Positions 1 through 6,654 of a stretch of 23,221 nucleotides of DNA are shown piece after piece (within the stretch, counting starts at the first letter, position 1; the number at the start of each line of letters is the position of its first letter). The translations under genes and the position numbers were made by a program. The notes under the pieces were generated by a model. The model had not been told where the DNA came from, ran no database searches, and saw nothing but the letters and a program-made list of their open reading frames with translations. Source of the DNA: JBQLZQ01 sp052168355 (lineage in GTDB: Bacteria > Pseudomonadota > Alphaproteobacteria > DSM-16000 > Inquilinaceae); contig JBQLZQ010000050.1 in the NCBI GenBank assembly GCA_052168355.1, positions 1 to 23,221 of the forward strand, given 5' to 3'.

Positions 1-1
1 C

Positions 2-1060
2 CTGCGTGACGCCATCCTCAAGCTGCCGCCCAACCAGCTCGAATCGGCTGTGACGCTGGTCATCGCCGCGACCACCGCGGTCGGCGACGAGGCCGAGCGG
101 ACGCGCATGGCCCGCGCGGCCCAAGCCGCGGTCACCCAGGTGGCCGTCCAGAACCCCGGCGACGTGCCGACCTGGTATCAGCGCGCGGTTCTCGAGGGCA
201 TTCAGATCGCCGCCGGCCAGGATGTCGGCGGATCGGTGGCCACCGCGCTTGGTTCCGAAGATCGGGATCAGGGCAGCTACGATCCCGACGACGCGTCCAC
301 GCCGCCGGAACGCCCGGTTCGCGCCGACGATCTGGAAAGTCTGCTGGTCGGGATCGATGACGCGCCCGGCCGCGCCACACCCGAACCACCGGCCGAGCCA
401 CCGGTCGCGTCGGCGCCGCCGGCCGTGGCGCCCGACCCGGCGCCCGCCGCGGTTGAGGTTGCCGAGCTGCCGGAGCCGGCCCGCCCGGCGCCCGAACCCG
501 TGGTGGTGCCGCGGCCCGCCGCCGCGCCGGTCGCCGTCGAACCGCCGCGGTCCCGGGACAGCGGACAGGGCGGGGGACAGGGCGGGGGCATCGTCGGAGA
601 GGCGCCGACCCAGGTTGAGACGGCGACGGTTGCGCCGGCGCCCGCGCCGCCGCCGGTGGAGGTGGCATCCCTGCCGCCGGAGGCGGCCGTTCCGGCGCAG
701 GAGACGAAGACTCAGATCGCCCTGCAGTCGGCCGGGATCGTTCAGCAACGCTATGCCGAGGCGCTGTCGTCCATCGATGCGGCCCTGACCAAGCCCCTGG
801 CCCGCGCCACGCCGGCCGAGCTGGAGTTGGCGGTCCGCCAGGTCGTGAATGCCCTGCCCCCCGACCGGCTCCACGACGCCGTGACGCTGGTCGGCGCCCT
901 ATCGAACATCGTGGCGGACCAGGCGGTCGTTCAGGCCGTGTCCGTGGCGGCCCAGGACGCCGTCGCCCAGGTCGCCGGGCTCAACCCCGAGCAGATCGAG
1001 CCCTGGAAGGTCGGAATGATCGGCCAGGCGATCGCCATCGCCGCCCGTGGCAGCCAATAG
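2..1060 (+). CDS. Pro/Ala-rich protein with duplicated helical domain (5'-truncated)
   Basis: I do not recognise a named family. The reading frame is open from the first bases of the window, so the true start lies upstream; the GTG at 50 is an internal valine codon. Two related segments of about 75 residues flank the protein: one encoded at 2-220 and one at 833-1057. They share an LPP-(N/D)-(Q/R)-L-x-x-AVTLV core and a C-terminal AIA/QIA helix. Between them lies a long low-complexity linker of Pro, Ala, Val and Glu with a small SGQGGGQGGG tract near 565-590. This suggests two alpha-helical modules joined by an extended linker, as in envelope-spanning or periplasmic proteins, but the localisation cannot be judged without the N-terminus. 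The next gene follows after about 50 bases and encodes a lipoprotein, so an envelope role is plausible. Function unknown. Confidence 0.75.
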   Translation: MRDAILKLPPNQLESAVTLVIAATTAVGDEAERTRMARAAQAAVTQVAVQNPGDVPTWYQRAVLEGIQIAAGQDVGGSVATALGSEDRDQGSYDPDDASTPPERPVRADDLESLLVGIDDAPGRATPEPPAEPPVASAPPAVAPDPAPAAVEVAELPEPARPAPEPVVVPRPAAAPVAVEPPRSRDSGQGGGQGGGIVGEAPTQVETATVAPAPAPPPVEVASLPPEAAVPAQETKTQIALQSAGIVQQRYAEALSSIDAALTKPLARATPAELELAVRQVVNALPPDRLHDAVTLVGALSNIVADQAVVQAVSVAAQDAVAQVAGLNPEQIEPWKVGMIGQAIAIAARGSQ

Positions 1061-1109
1061 CTTGGTGGCCAATAGCCTGGTGACTGTACATCCAAGAAAG
1101 AGGAACGGC

Positions 1110-1874
1110 GTGCGACATTCGATGAGGTCGCCCTTCGGGCGCCCACCCGCCCGTACCGTCGTGCCCGCCCGTCATGCCGCGAGCCGGCGCGTGGCGCGCG
1201 GGGCGGCATCCATTCTGGCCCTGACGCTGCTGGCGGCCTGCGCCACGGGCGGCGACGGGCCGGGCGATCAGGTGGCCCGGGTGCCCAGCCAGCCGGTCTA
1301 CGATCCCCCCGCCCGGGCGCCGGCCGGCGGCGACGCGGTGCTGGTGCGTGGCGGCCAGGACGACGCCTTCGTGCTCACCTTCGCGCGGCTGAGCGAAAGC
1401 GGCTATGAGGTCGCCGCCGTTTCGGCCGAGGCCAACCGCAGCGTCATCGCGGTCTATCAGGACGGCGACCCGGAGCCCTATGTCGATTGCGGCACCCTGA
1501 CCGTGTTCAGCGACGTGACGACCGCGCCCACGGTCTATCCGGCGGCGGCCCAGCAGGTCGGGTATGTCATCGCCAACGAGGAAGGCCGCTTCCAGATCGA
1601 CCGCCAGATGCGCATGAACGCGCGCATCCTCTTGACCATCGTCCAGATCGACGATGTGCAAAGCGAGGTGGGCGCCCAGACCCAGTATGTCCTGACCAAA
1701 ATTCTCGAGGCGCGGAACCCCGAGAACGCGGTGCTGGCCGAAAGCGTGGAAACGGCGGATTTCGCCTCGGGCACGGTCGGGCAGTTCGAGCGCGACACCA
1801 ATCTGCGCTGCGTCGCCAACGGGCGGCTGGAGGCGGAGCTTTTGGGCCTGCTGACGGCCGAGCCGGTATCCTGA
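1110..1874 (+). CDS. Predicted outer-membrane or periplasmic lipoprotein, function unknown
   Basis: A 254-residue protein with a long basic N-terminus, a hydrophobic stretch and a lipobox LAAC (Cys44), so it should be exported and lipidated by the Lgt/LspA route. The body (about residues 75-250) is a mixed alpha/beta domain rich in acidic residues, with no motif I can assign to an enzyme. The GTG at 1110 was chosen because AGGA (1101-1104) lies 5 bases before it. An ATG at 1122 is a possible alternative; an upstream in-frame GTG at 1047 would overlap the previous gene and lacks a good ribosome site. Spacing to the upstream gene suggests co-transcription. It ends 42 bases before a convergent gene. 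Calling it a lipoprotein is well supported; its job is not known. Confidence 0.8.
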   Translation: MRHSMRSPFGRPPARTVVPARHAASRRVARGAASILALTLLAACATGGDGPGDQVARVPSQPVYDPPARAPAGGDAVLVRGGQDDAFVLTFARLSESGYEVAAVSAEANRSVIAVYQDGDPEPYVDCGTLTVFSDVTTAPTVYPAAAQQVGYVIANEEGRFQIDRQMRMNARILLTIVQIDDVQSEVGAQTQYVLTKILEARNPENAVLAESVETADFASGTVGQFERDTNLRCVANGRLEAELLGLLTAEPVS

Positions 1875-1916
1875 CCGCGCCTTGGCCCGGACGGTTCTGC
1901 GTCGCCGGCCCGCCGA

Positions 1917-2684
1917 TCAGCCGGCGCCCGGGCTTTCGGGCGTGGCTTCGGGGCCGGCGCCGATCAGTTCGGGCCATTCCACCGGCGGGCGCCCGTAGGA
2001 CACGATCGCCACCGGCGCCCATTTCTGCCGGAACAGGACCAGCCGGCGGCCGAGATAGAGATCCCACGGCAGATCGGGCGCAAACCGCTGCCGCGCCGCC
2101 TGCGGCGGGATGTATTCGACGATCAGCCGGCGGGCCCGGAACGGCGCGAAATCGGCCGTGTCGGTGATGATGACGGGGGTCAGGCCCTTGGCGGTGCTTT
2201 CCCGCGCGATGATGTCCAGAATCCCCGGCAGGGCGGCTCCGTCGACGCCCATCAAGGTCACCCCCAACACCGGCTTGGATCCGCCCTCAGCGTCGCGGAA
2301 GGGGATGAGGGCGCCTGGCGAACGCTTCGACGATGTCGACGGTTGCGACGGGGACGATGCCGTGGTTCTTCCCCTCCTGAACCAACCACCAACACGGGGG
2401 CGGCGCGCTTTGTCGACCACGCGCCGCAGCGCGGCCGACCAATCCCTGGGGCGCCGTTTCTGGGCAGCGCGAAGCCTCTCTGCCGCCGCTCCAAGGTCCT
2501 TCTGCGCTTGTGCGTTCTTGGAGAGGAGGTCTGAAACCTGTCGGCGAAGCGCATCGCGCTCGCCGAACAGCTGTGCCACTCGGCGTTCCAGCGCGTGAAG
2601 GTCGCCGTCAGGGCTGGTGACCCCTTTGCCAGAAGGAGATTGCACGGCACTCTGGTTCCGCTTGCCTTCTTTCTCAGGTCCCAT
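1917..2684 (-). CDS. Conserved-looking hypothetical protein with N-terminal coiled coil
   Basis: A 255-residue protein with no signal peptide or membrane segment. Residues 29-77 form a heptad-like, charged coiled coil (ALERRVAQLF, LRRQVSDLL, AAAERLRAAQ). A basic, Ser/Pro-rich linker follows (about 78-130). A compact C-terminal domain (about 138-240) starts with a beta strand (VLGVTLMGVD) and contains a second strand (LTPVIITDTADF), an aromatic-basic segment and a final strand before a proline-rich tail. That alternation resembles half of a Rossmann-type fold such as the nucleotide-sugar half of a glycosyltransferase, but no catalytic motif is visible. The neighbours are a methyltransferase and a double glycosyltransferase read divergently, so a role in surface glycan assembly is a reasonable inference. 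The ATG at 2684 is the first good start; a GTG at 2708 is also in frame. Codon bias is weaker at its 5' end. Confidence 0.7.
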   Translation of the reverse strand: MGPEKEGKRNQSAVQSPSGKGVTSPDGDLHALERRVAQLFGERDALRRQVSDLLSKNAQAQKDLGAAAERLRAAQKRRPRDWSAALRRVVDKARRPRVGGWFRRGRTTASSPSQPSTSSKRSPGALIPFRDAEGGSKPVLGVTLMGVDGAALPGILDIIARESTAKGLTPVIITDTADFAPFRARRLIVEYIPPQAARQRFAPDLPWDLYLGRRLVLFRQKWAPVAIVSYGRPPVEWPELIGAGPEATPESPGAG

Positions 2685-2702
2685 TTGTCTGCATGCTCTT
2701 GG

Positions 2703-2731
2703 TGTCACGAGTGAGAGACATGGTAGATAAT
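2703..2731 (+). promoter_or_regulatory. Possible promoter for the methyltransferase-glycosyltransferase pair
   Basis: An A/T-rich patch in the divergent intergenic region holds GATAAT (2726-2731), five of six matches to the sigma-70 -10 box. TGTCAC stands 17 bases upstream and is a poor -35 box. Transcription starting near 2738 would leave a leader of about 70 bases before the ATG at 2808. This is a weak, inspection-only call. Confidence 0.25.
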
Positions 2732-2807
2732 CGCCTCCATGGTCGTTCACACAAACCGGCGGAGCAAGCTGAACGATCCAACCAAAGGGTGGGTGTGTAG
2801 AATAACA

Positions 2808-3662
2808 ATGAAACCTTCGATCCTGTCTGTGGACGATGTCAGCAAAGTCGTTGCCGGTTATCCGCATATGTCATACGAGCGTGGTCGCGTCCTCTTCGAC
2901 TTTATACGTGAGCACGGTATCGCACGGGTCTTGGAACTGGGCTGTAATCATGGGATCAGCGCCTGCTATGCCGCTGCAGCAGTGGCCAACCAGCCGAACA
3001 GCTATGTCGTGACTGTTGACCGGCTTGCGGTGGCCGCCTATCGGCCGGGGGTGTGCACGTTCGCCGAGGCTTTGGATCTTCAGAAAACGCTGATCCCATT
3101 CTTCGAAAGACAGAGTTATAATTGGAGACTGCGTTGCTTTCTCAAGATGCACCCTCAACCTGTTTTTGATCTGATTTTTATCGACGGAGCCCATACGTTC
3201 GAGACCGATGCTCTTGCGTTCATCCTGAGTGAGAGGCTGCTCAGACCGGGAGGGTGGTTCATTTTCGATGACATCAACTGGTCGGTGTCGTCCAGTCTGA
3301 CCGCGCGTATAGGCCACGGCGACGTCTCCTTGCTGGAAGATGAAATTGAGGCCCGTCAGGTGCGCGATGTCATCGACCTCATGGTTAGGGATCATCCAGG
3401 TATCGCCTTGTGGCGCGAAGATGGTCCTTGGGGCTTCGCCCAAAAACGGCCAGGACCAGGACGATCCGTGGATGAGGCTCTTCCATCTCGACTTCATGAA
3501 ATGGCTGATGTGACCCTCCGACATGCCAGGGAGAATTTTCCGATCGACATCGATGTGCCGCCTGACCTCGAACCAGTGGCATGGCGCCGAACCATCGGCC
3601 GGGGCATCGCGCACAACGGCCAGGCGCGTAAGGAACGACAAATCGGCACGATGAACCAATGA
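2808..3662 (+). CDS. Class I SAM-dependent methyltransferase (Methyltransf_24-like)
   Basis: A 284-residue protein with the class I methyltransferase signatures. The SAM-binding glycine motif ELGCNHG is at about residues 43-49, an acidic residue at the end of strand 2 (VVTVDR) at about 71, and FIDGAH at about 124-129. LRPGG...FDD follows at about 145-155. The IDGAH...LRPGGWFIFDD pattern is typical of small methyltransferases found in polysaccharide and natural-product clusters. The substrate cannot be read from sequence, but the gene overlaps the following glycosyltransferase by 4 bases (ATGA), so it probably methylates a sugar or glycan intermediate. The start is uncertain: ATG 2808 gives the usual N-terminus, while an in-frame ATG at 2739 would add 23 residues without a clear ribosome site. 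Its GC is visibly lower than in the flanking genes, suggesting acquisition by transfer. Confidence 0.82.
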   Translation: MKPSILSVDDVSKVVAGYPHMSYERGRVLFDFIREHGIARVLELGCNHGISACYAAAAVANQPNSYVVTVDRLAVAAYRPGVCTFAEALDLQKTLIPFFERQSYNWRLRCFLKMHPQPVFDLIFIDGAHTFETDALAFILSERLLRPGGWFIFDDINWSVSSSLTARIGHGDVSLLEDEIEARQVRDVIDLMVRDHPGIALWREDGPWGFAQKRPGPGRSVDEALPSRLHEMADVTLRHARENFPIDIDVPPDLEPVAWRRTIGRGIAHNGQARKERQIGTMNQ

Positions 3663-5878
3663 CGTTAGCCAAGTCCGGCACAATGTGCCGACGCAACTAT
3701 GACGTCGTTCTGGCTGCCGATCTTCGGTTCCCCGGCGGCACGTCCACGGCTGTTGCTGCGGAAATCGAAGCCCAGGCATCTGTGGGATATCGGACGGGAC
3801 TGCTTCATGTAAGCGGCCCGATCTTGAAGGCGGCGCGGCGATACAACGTGAAGATTCGTGCGCTTCTTGATGCGGGAAAGGCCGAGCTTCTTGATCCGCA
3901 AGAGCAGATCGGCTCCCGCCTTCTGGTGTTGCATCACCCCATGCTTTTTACCCATTTGCCGGCCCGGCGACCGTCTGTCGTCGCCGACAACGTTCTTTTG
4001 GTGGTCCACCATCCGCCCTTCGATGGCGATGGAAGTGCCAACTACGATTGGCGCCGTATCGACGACAATATCGCCAGCCTGTTCGGTGCCGGCGTGCGCT
4101 GGGCCCCGGTGGGTCCGGCGGTGCGTCGCCAATTGGAGTCCATTGAGGGCGGTCCCCCATTGCTGGATCGAGACTGGACCGCGGTCATGGACATGTCGTT
4201 GTGGGCTGAAGAACGCGTTTCCGTTCAAGGGAGTGTTCCGGTGGTCGGGCGTCACAGCCGGCCCGATCCCATGAAATGGCCGGACGACAGTGAAACGATA
4301 CTCGCCGCTTACCCCAATGACCCCAACATCCAGGTCCGAATTCTTGGCGGCGGCGACTATCTGGAAAGCCTGGTCGGACCCTATCCCGACAATTGGAACG
4401 TTCAGGAATTCGATGCGGTGCCGGTGACATCATTTCTCAGCGGTATCGACTTTTTCGTTTATTTCCATAGCGATCGCTGGGTTGAAGCTTTCGGGATCAC
4501 CATCATGGAGGCGATGGCGGCCGGGGCCATTCCCATCCTTCCAAGGCATTTCGAGCCGGCATTGGGCGATGCGGCGATCTATGCCGAACCGAAGGAGGTT
4601 AAGGACATCGTGCTTCGTCTCCATCGGGATCCCGATCTGTACGCGCGTCACGCGAGCAGGGTTCAGTCGGCCGCGCGAGAGCTTTTTGGATGGGACGTTC
4701 ACATCAGCCGCCTTCGAGACATGATCGGCGCCCCAAGTCCTAGTGCCGGTCCGCCGCGCACAGCCGCGCAGCAGGACCGGCCGCCCAGAAGGGTGTTGTT
4801 CATTTCGTCCAATGGCGTCGGCATGGGACATTTGGCTCGCCTGCTTGCCATCGCGCGTCGGTGCCGGGCGCCGTTCCAGCCGGTTTTCCTCACCATGTCC
4901 CAGGGGATGGCCGTGGTCGAGGAGTTCGGATTCCTGGCCGAGTACCGACCCTTTTGGAAAGCTCTTGGGTGCGAGACGGACGCCTGGAACCGCATGTTGC
5001 GGCGCGAACTCAACGAGGTGTTGGGATTCTACGATCCGGTCTGCGTCGTGTTCGACGGCAATGTGCCCTACCAGGGACTGATCGATGCCCGGCAGGACCA
5101 CCCTCATCGTTGGTTTGTATGGTCGCGTCGGGGTATGTGGCGCGAAGGCGCCGGTGCCAACCACCTCAAGCGGGAAAAGTACTTCGACGCGGTGATCGAG
5201 CCCGAGGATATCGCTGGTAGTCTCGATGTCGGAGGGACGGTGGAGAAGCGATCGCGCACCTTGGACGTGCCTCCGGTCCACCTGCTTGACGCATCGGAGA
5301 TCCTGCCACGCCTGGAGGCTTGCGATGCTCTGGGTCTGGATACTGATCGAACCAACGTTCTGCTTCAGCTTGGGTCCGGCAACAATTTCGACAATACACC
5401 CATACGTGACTTGGCCATCGCTTATCTCTTGGGCCAAGACGACGTGTCGGTGGCCTGCGCCGAGTGGGTGATGGCCGACCAGCCGCACGGTCTGCCCGAG
5501 TCGGTGAGAATCTTACGAAAGTTCCCATTGGCGCGGTATTTCAGGGCCTTCGACTTCGCGATCAGCGCGGCCGGCTATAATTCCTATCACGATCTCATCC
5601 AGCTTGGCGTGCCGACGCTCTTCGTCCCGAACGAGCACCCCATGATGGACGATCAGCTTGCGCGGGCTGTGTTTGCGGAGCGTCATGGAATTGGGATGAA
5701 AGTGCGGGTTGGAGACGTCTATCAACTCGATGCCTGCCTAAAGCGCCTTCTTCAGGAGGACGAACGGGCGGCCATCAGTGGTCGATGCAAGCGGTTCACG
5801 CGGATGAACGGAGCTTTAGACGCCGCTCAAATCATTGAGGAAATGGCTTTCGCCGTGCGCGCCGAGCGGGATTTTTGA
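3659..5878 (+). CDS. Bifunctional protein: two fused GT-B glycosyltransferase modules
   Basis: This 739-residue protein appears to hold two glycosyltransferases in tandem. The N-terminal module (about 14-357) is GT4-like: a GGTSTAVAAE loop near 26-35, HHP motifs, and a C-terminal half with EAFGITIMEAMAAG at 276-289, the E-x7-E donor-binding signature. After a proline/glutamine linker (about 358-376) comes a GT28/MurG-like module. It starts with a beta strand and GMGH glycine loop (388-391), which in that family binds the acceptor/phosphate side. Its second half has SAAGYNSYHDLIQLGVPTLF (635-654) followed by DDQLARA (663-669), the classic nucleotide-sugar binding region of GT28. No signal peptide or membrane segment is visible, so it should be cytoplasmic or peripheral at the inner membrane. 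It starts within the stop of the methyltransferase (ATGA overlap), indicating translational coupling. Donor and acceptor sugars are unknown. Both modules look intact. Confidence 0.85.
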   Translation: MTLAKSGTMCRRNYDVVLAADLRFPGGTSTAVAAEIEAQASVGYRTGLLHVSGPILKAARRYNVKIRALLDAGKAELLDPQEQIGSRLLVLHHPMLFTHLPARRPSVVADNVLLVVHHPPFDGDGSANYDWRRIDDNIASLFGAGVRWAPVGPAVRRQLESIEGGPPLLDRDWTAVMDMSLWAEERVSVQGSVPVVGRHSRPDPMKWPDDSETILAAYPNDPNIQVRILGGGDYLESLVGPYPDNWNVQEFDAVPVTSFLSGIDFFVYFHSDRWVEAFGITIMEAMAAGAIPILPRHFEPALGDAAIYAEPKEVKDIVLRLHRDPDLYARHASRVQSAARELFGWDVHISRLRDMIGAPSPSAGPPRTAAQQDRPPRRVLFISSNGVGMGHLARLLAIARRCRAPFQPVFLTMSQGMAVVEEFGFLAEYRPFWKALGCETDAWNRMLRRELNEVLGFYDPVCVVFDGNVPYQGLIDARQDHPHRWFVWSRRGMWREGAGANHLKREKYFDAVIEPEDIAGSLDVGGTVEKRSRTLDVPPVHLLDASEILPRLEACDALGLDTDRTNVLLQLGSGNNFDNTPIRDLAIAYLLGQDDVSVACAEWVMADQPHGLPESVRILRKFPLARYFRAFDFAISAAGYNSYHDLIQLGVPTLFVPNEHPMMDDQLARAVFAERHGIGMKVRVGDVYQLDACLKRLLQEDERAAISGRCKRFTRMNGALDAAQIIEEMAFAVRAERDF

Positions 5879-6011
5879 GGATCTAGCTCCCGGTCGGCTT
5901 GCCAAGGCCGGTCAAGTTCTGTAAGGTAATTCACTTAAATTTTATGAAAATGCAATGACCGATGGGGTTTCGCGTTTCGGTTGTGGGCATTCCTAGGGGA
6001 TAGAGGCCAGG
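5879..6011 (+). other. Intergenic region, lower-GC, probable promoter for the next gene
   Basis: The stretch 5915-5955 is markedly A/T-rich in a G/C-rich setting. It contains TTAAAT (5935-5940) and the small inverted repeat ATTTT-atg-AAAAT (5939-5951). These could be a -10 region and an operator for the exported repeat protein starting at 6012, but no convincing -35 box is present. No terminator with a T-run is seen after the glycosyltransferase. Confidence 0.25.
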
Positions 6012-6614
6012 GTGGGTAAGTTCGTATCGTGGTTGGCCGGGGCCGGCGGGTTGCTGTTCTCCACCTTCGGGGCCTACGGCCCGGCCGTGGCGCAGACACC
6101 GGCGGAAACCGAGGCGTGGCAGGCCACCCAGGGTCAGGGCACGGTCGAGGCCTATCAGGAATTCCTGCGCCTCTATCCGGCCAGCCCGTTCGCGGCCCAG
6201 GCGTTCCGCGCCGTGGTCGAGAGCAACCTGCCGGCCGCCGGGGGCCCGATCTCGGTGCCCGGACTGCGGCCGTCCATCGAGGAACCGCCGGGGCAGGCGC
6301 CGGCCTTGGTCACGCCCGCCGCTCCCGCCGCGCCCACGACCGGGGTCGCCGGCACCGCCCAGCCCCCGGCGTTGACGGAGGAGGAGGCGTGGGCCGTGGC
6401 CCGGGCCGACGGCACGTCGGAGGGCTATCGCGAGTTCCTGCTTCTGTTCCCCACCAGCATCTATGCCGATCAGGCGTTCCGCGCCGTGGTGGAAAGCAAC
6501 CTGCCGGCGGCCGGGCCGACGGTGGCCGAGCTGCTGAGCGACGTCCAGGAGGCGCAGGCGGCCCGCGCCCCTCTCAACACCGGCCGCGACAGCGACAACG
6601 ACGGGCTTTACTGA
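6012..6614 (+). CDS. Exported protein with two TPR-like FL..YP repeats
   Basis: A 200-residue protein with a signal peptide (hydrophobic 7-20, probable cleavage after AVA at 27), so it is periplasmic or secreted. Two repeats follow, at about residues 31-77 and 122-168. Each has the pattern AW...GT...Y.EFL.L.P.S..A.QAF and ends with the identical string AFRAVVESNLPAAG. This W/Y/FL/P spacing resembles short helical TPR-like repeats found beside caspase-like and cell-envelope proteins. A Pro/Ala linker separates the repeats. The C-terminus ends with GRDSDNDGLY, which looks like a single calcium-binding DxDxDG loop of the thrombospondin type 3 kind, cut short. GTG start chosen because GAGG lies 5 bases upstream and the signal peptide begins there. 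Function unknown; a protein-interaction role is an inference. Confidence 0.75.
   Translation: MGKFVSWLAGAGGLLFSTFGAYGPAVAQTPAETEAWQATQGQGTVEAYQEFLRLYPASPFAAQAFRAVVESNLPAAGGPISVPGLRPSIEEPPGQAPALVTPAAPAAPTTGVAGTAQPPALTEEEAWAVARADGTSEGYREFLLLFPTSIYADQAFRAVVESNLPAAGPTVAELLSDVQEAQAARAPLNTGRDSDNDGLY
6198..6514 (+). repeat. Near-identical intragenic direct repeat (6198-6241 and 6471-6514)
   Basis: Two copies of a 44-base sequence 273 bases apart differ only at a few third-position-type bases (cgag versus ggaa, and ccgccg versus cggccg). The first 20 bases are identical. They encode the same peptide in each repeat of the exported protein, indicating a recent duplication or gene conversion. Confidence 0.8.
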
Positions 6615-6618
6615 CACT

Positions 6619-6643
6619 GGCCGTGTCCTGTTTCGACACGGTC
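6619..6643. terminator. Hairpin between convergent genes, candidate bidirectional terminator
   Basis: GGCCGTGTC (6619-6627) pairs with GACACGGTC (6635-6643), nine pairs including one G-U, with a 7-base loop. It sits in the 40-base gap between two convergent genes. There is no following T-run in either direction, so the strength of termination is uncertain. Confidence 0.45.
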
Positions 6644-6654
6644 TCGGTATCCGG

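Noticed and set aside
565..592. Short GGACAGGGCGGG-type tandem repeat, considered as a minisatellite or CRISPR-like unit
   Set aside because: Only two copies, in frame, encoding a glycine/glutamine linker within a protein; no spacers.
50..1060. GTG at 50 as the start of the first protein
   Set aside because: The frame is open to the window edge, and the upstream residues belong to the first copy of the duplicated domain, so the GTG is an internal valine.
2674..2721. A 15-codon frame on the minus strand upstream of and overlapping the coiled-coil gene start, with GGAGG before it
   Set aside because: The ribosome-site spacing (12 bases) is too long and nothing supports translation; noted only as a possible leader frame.
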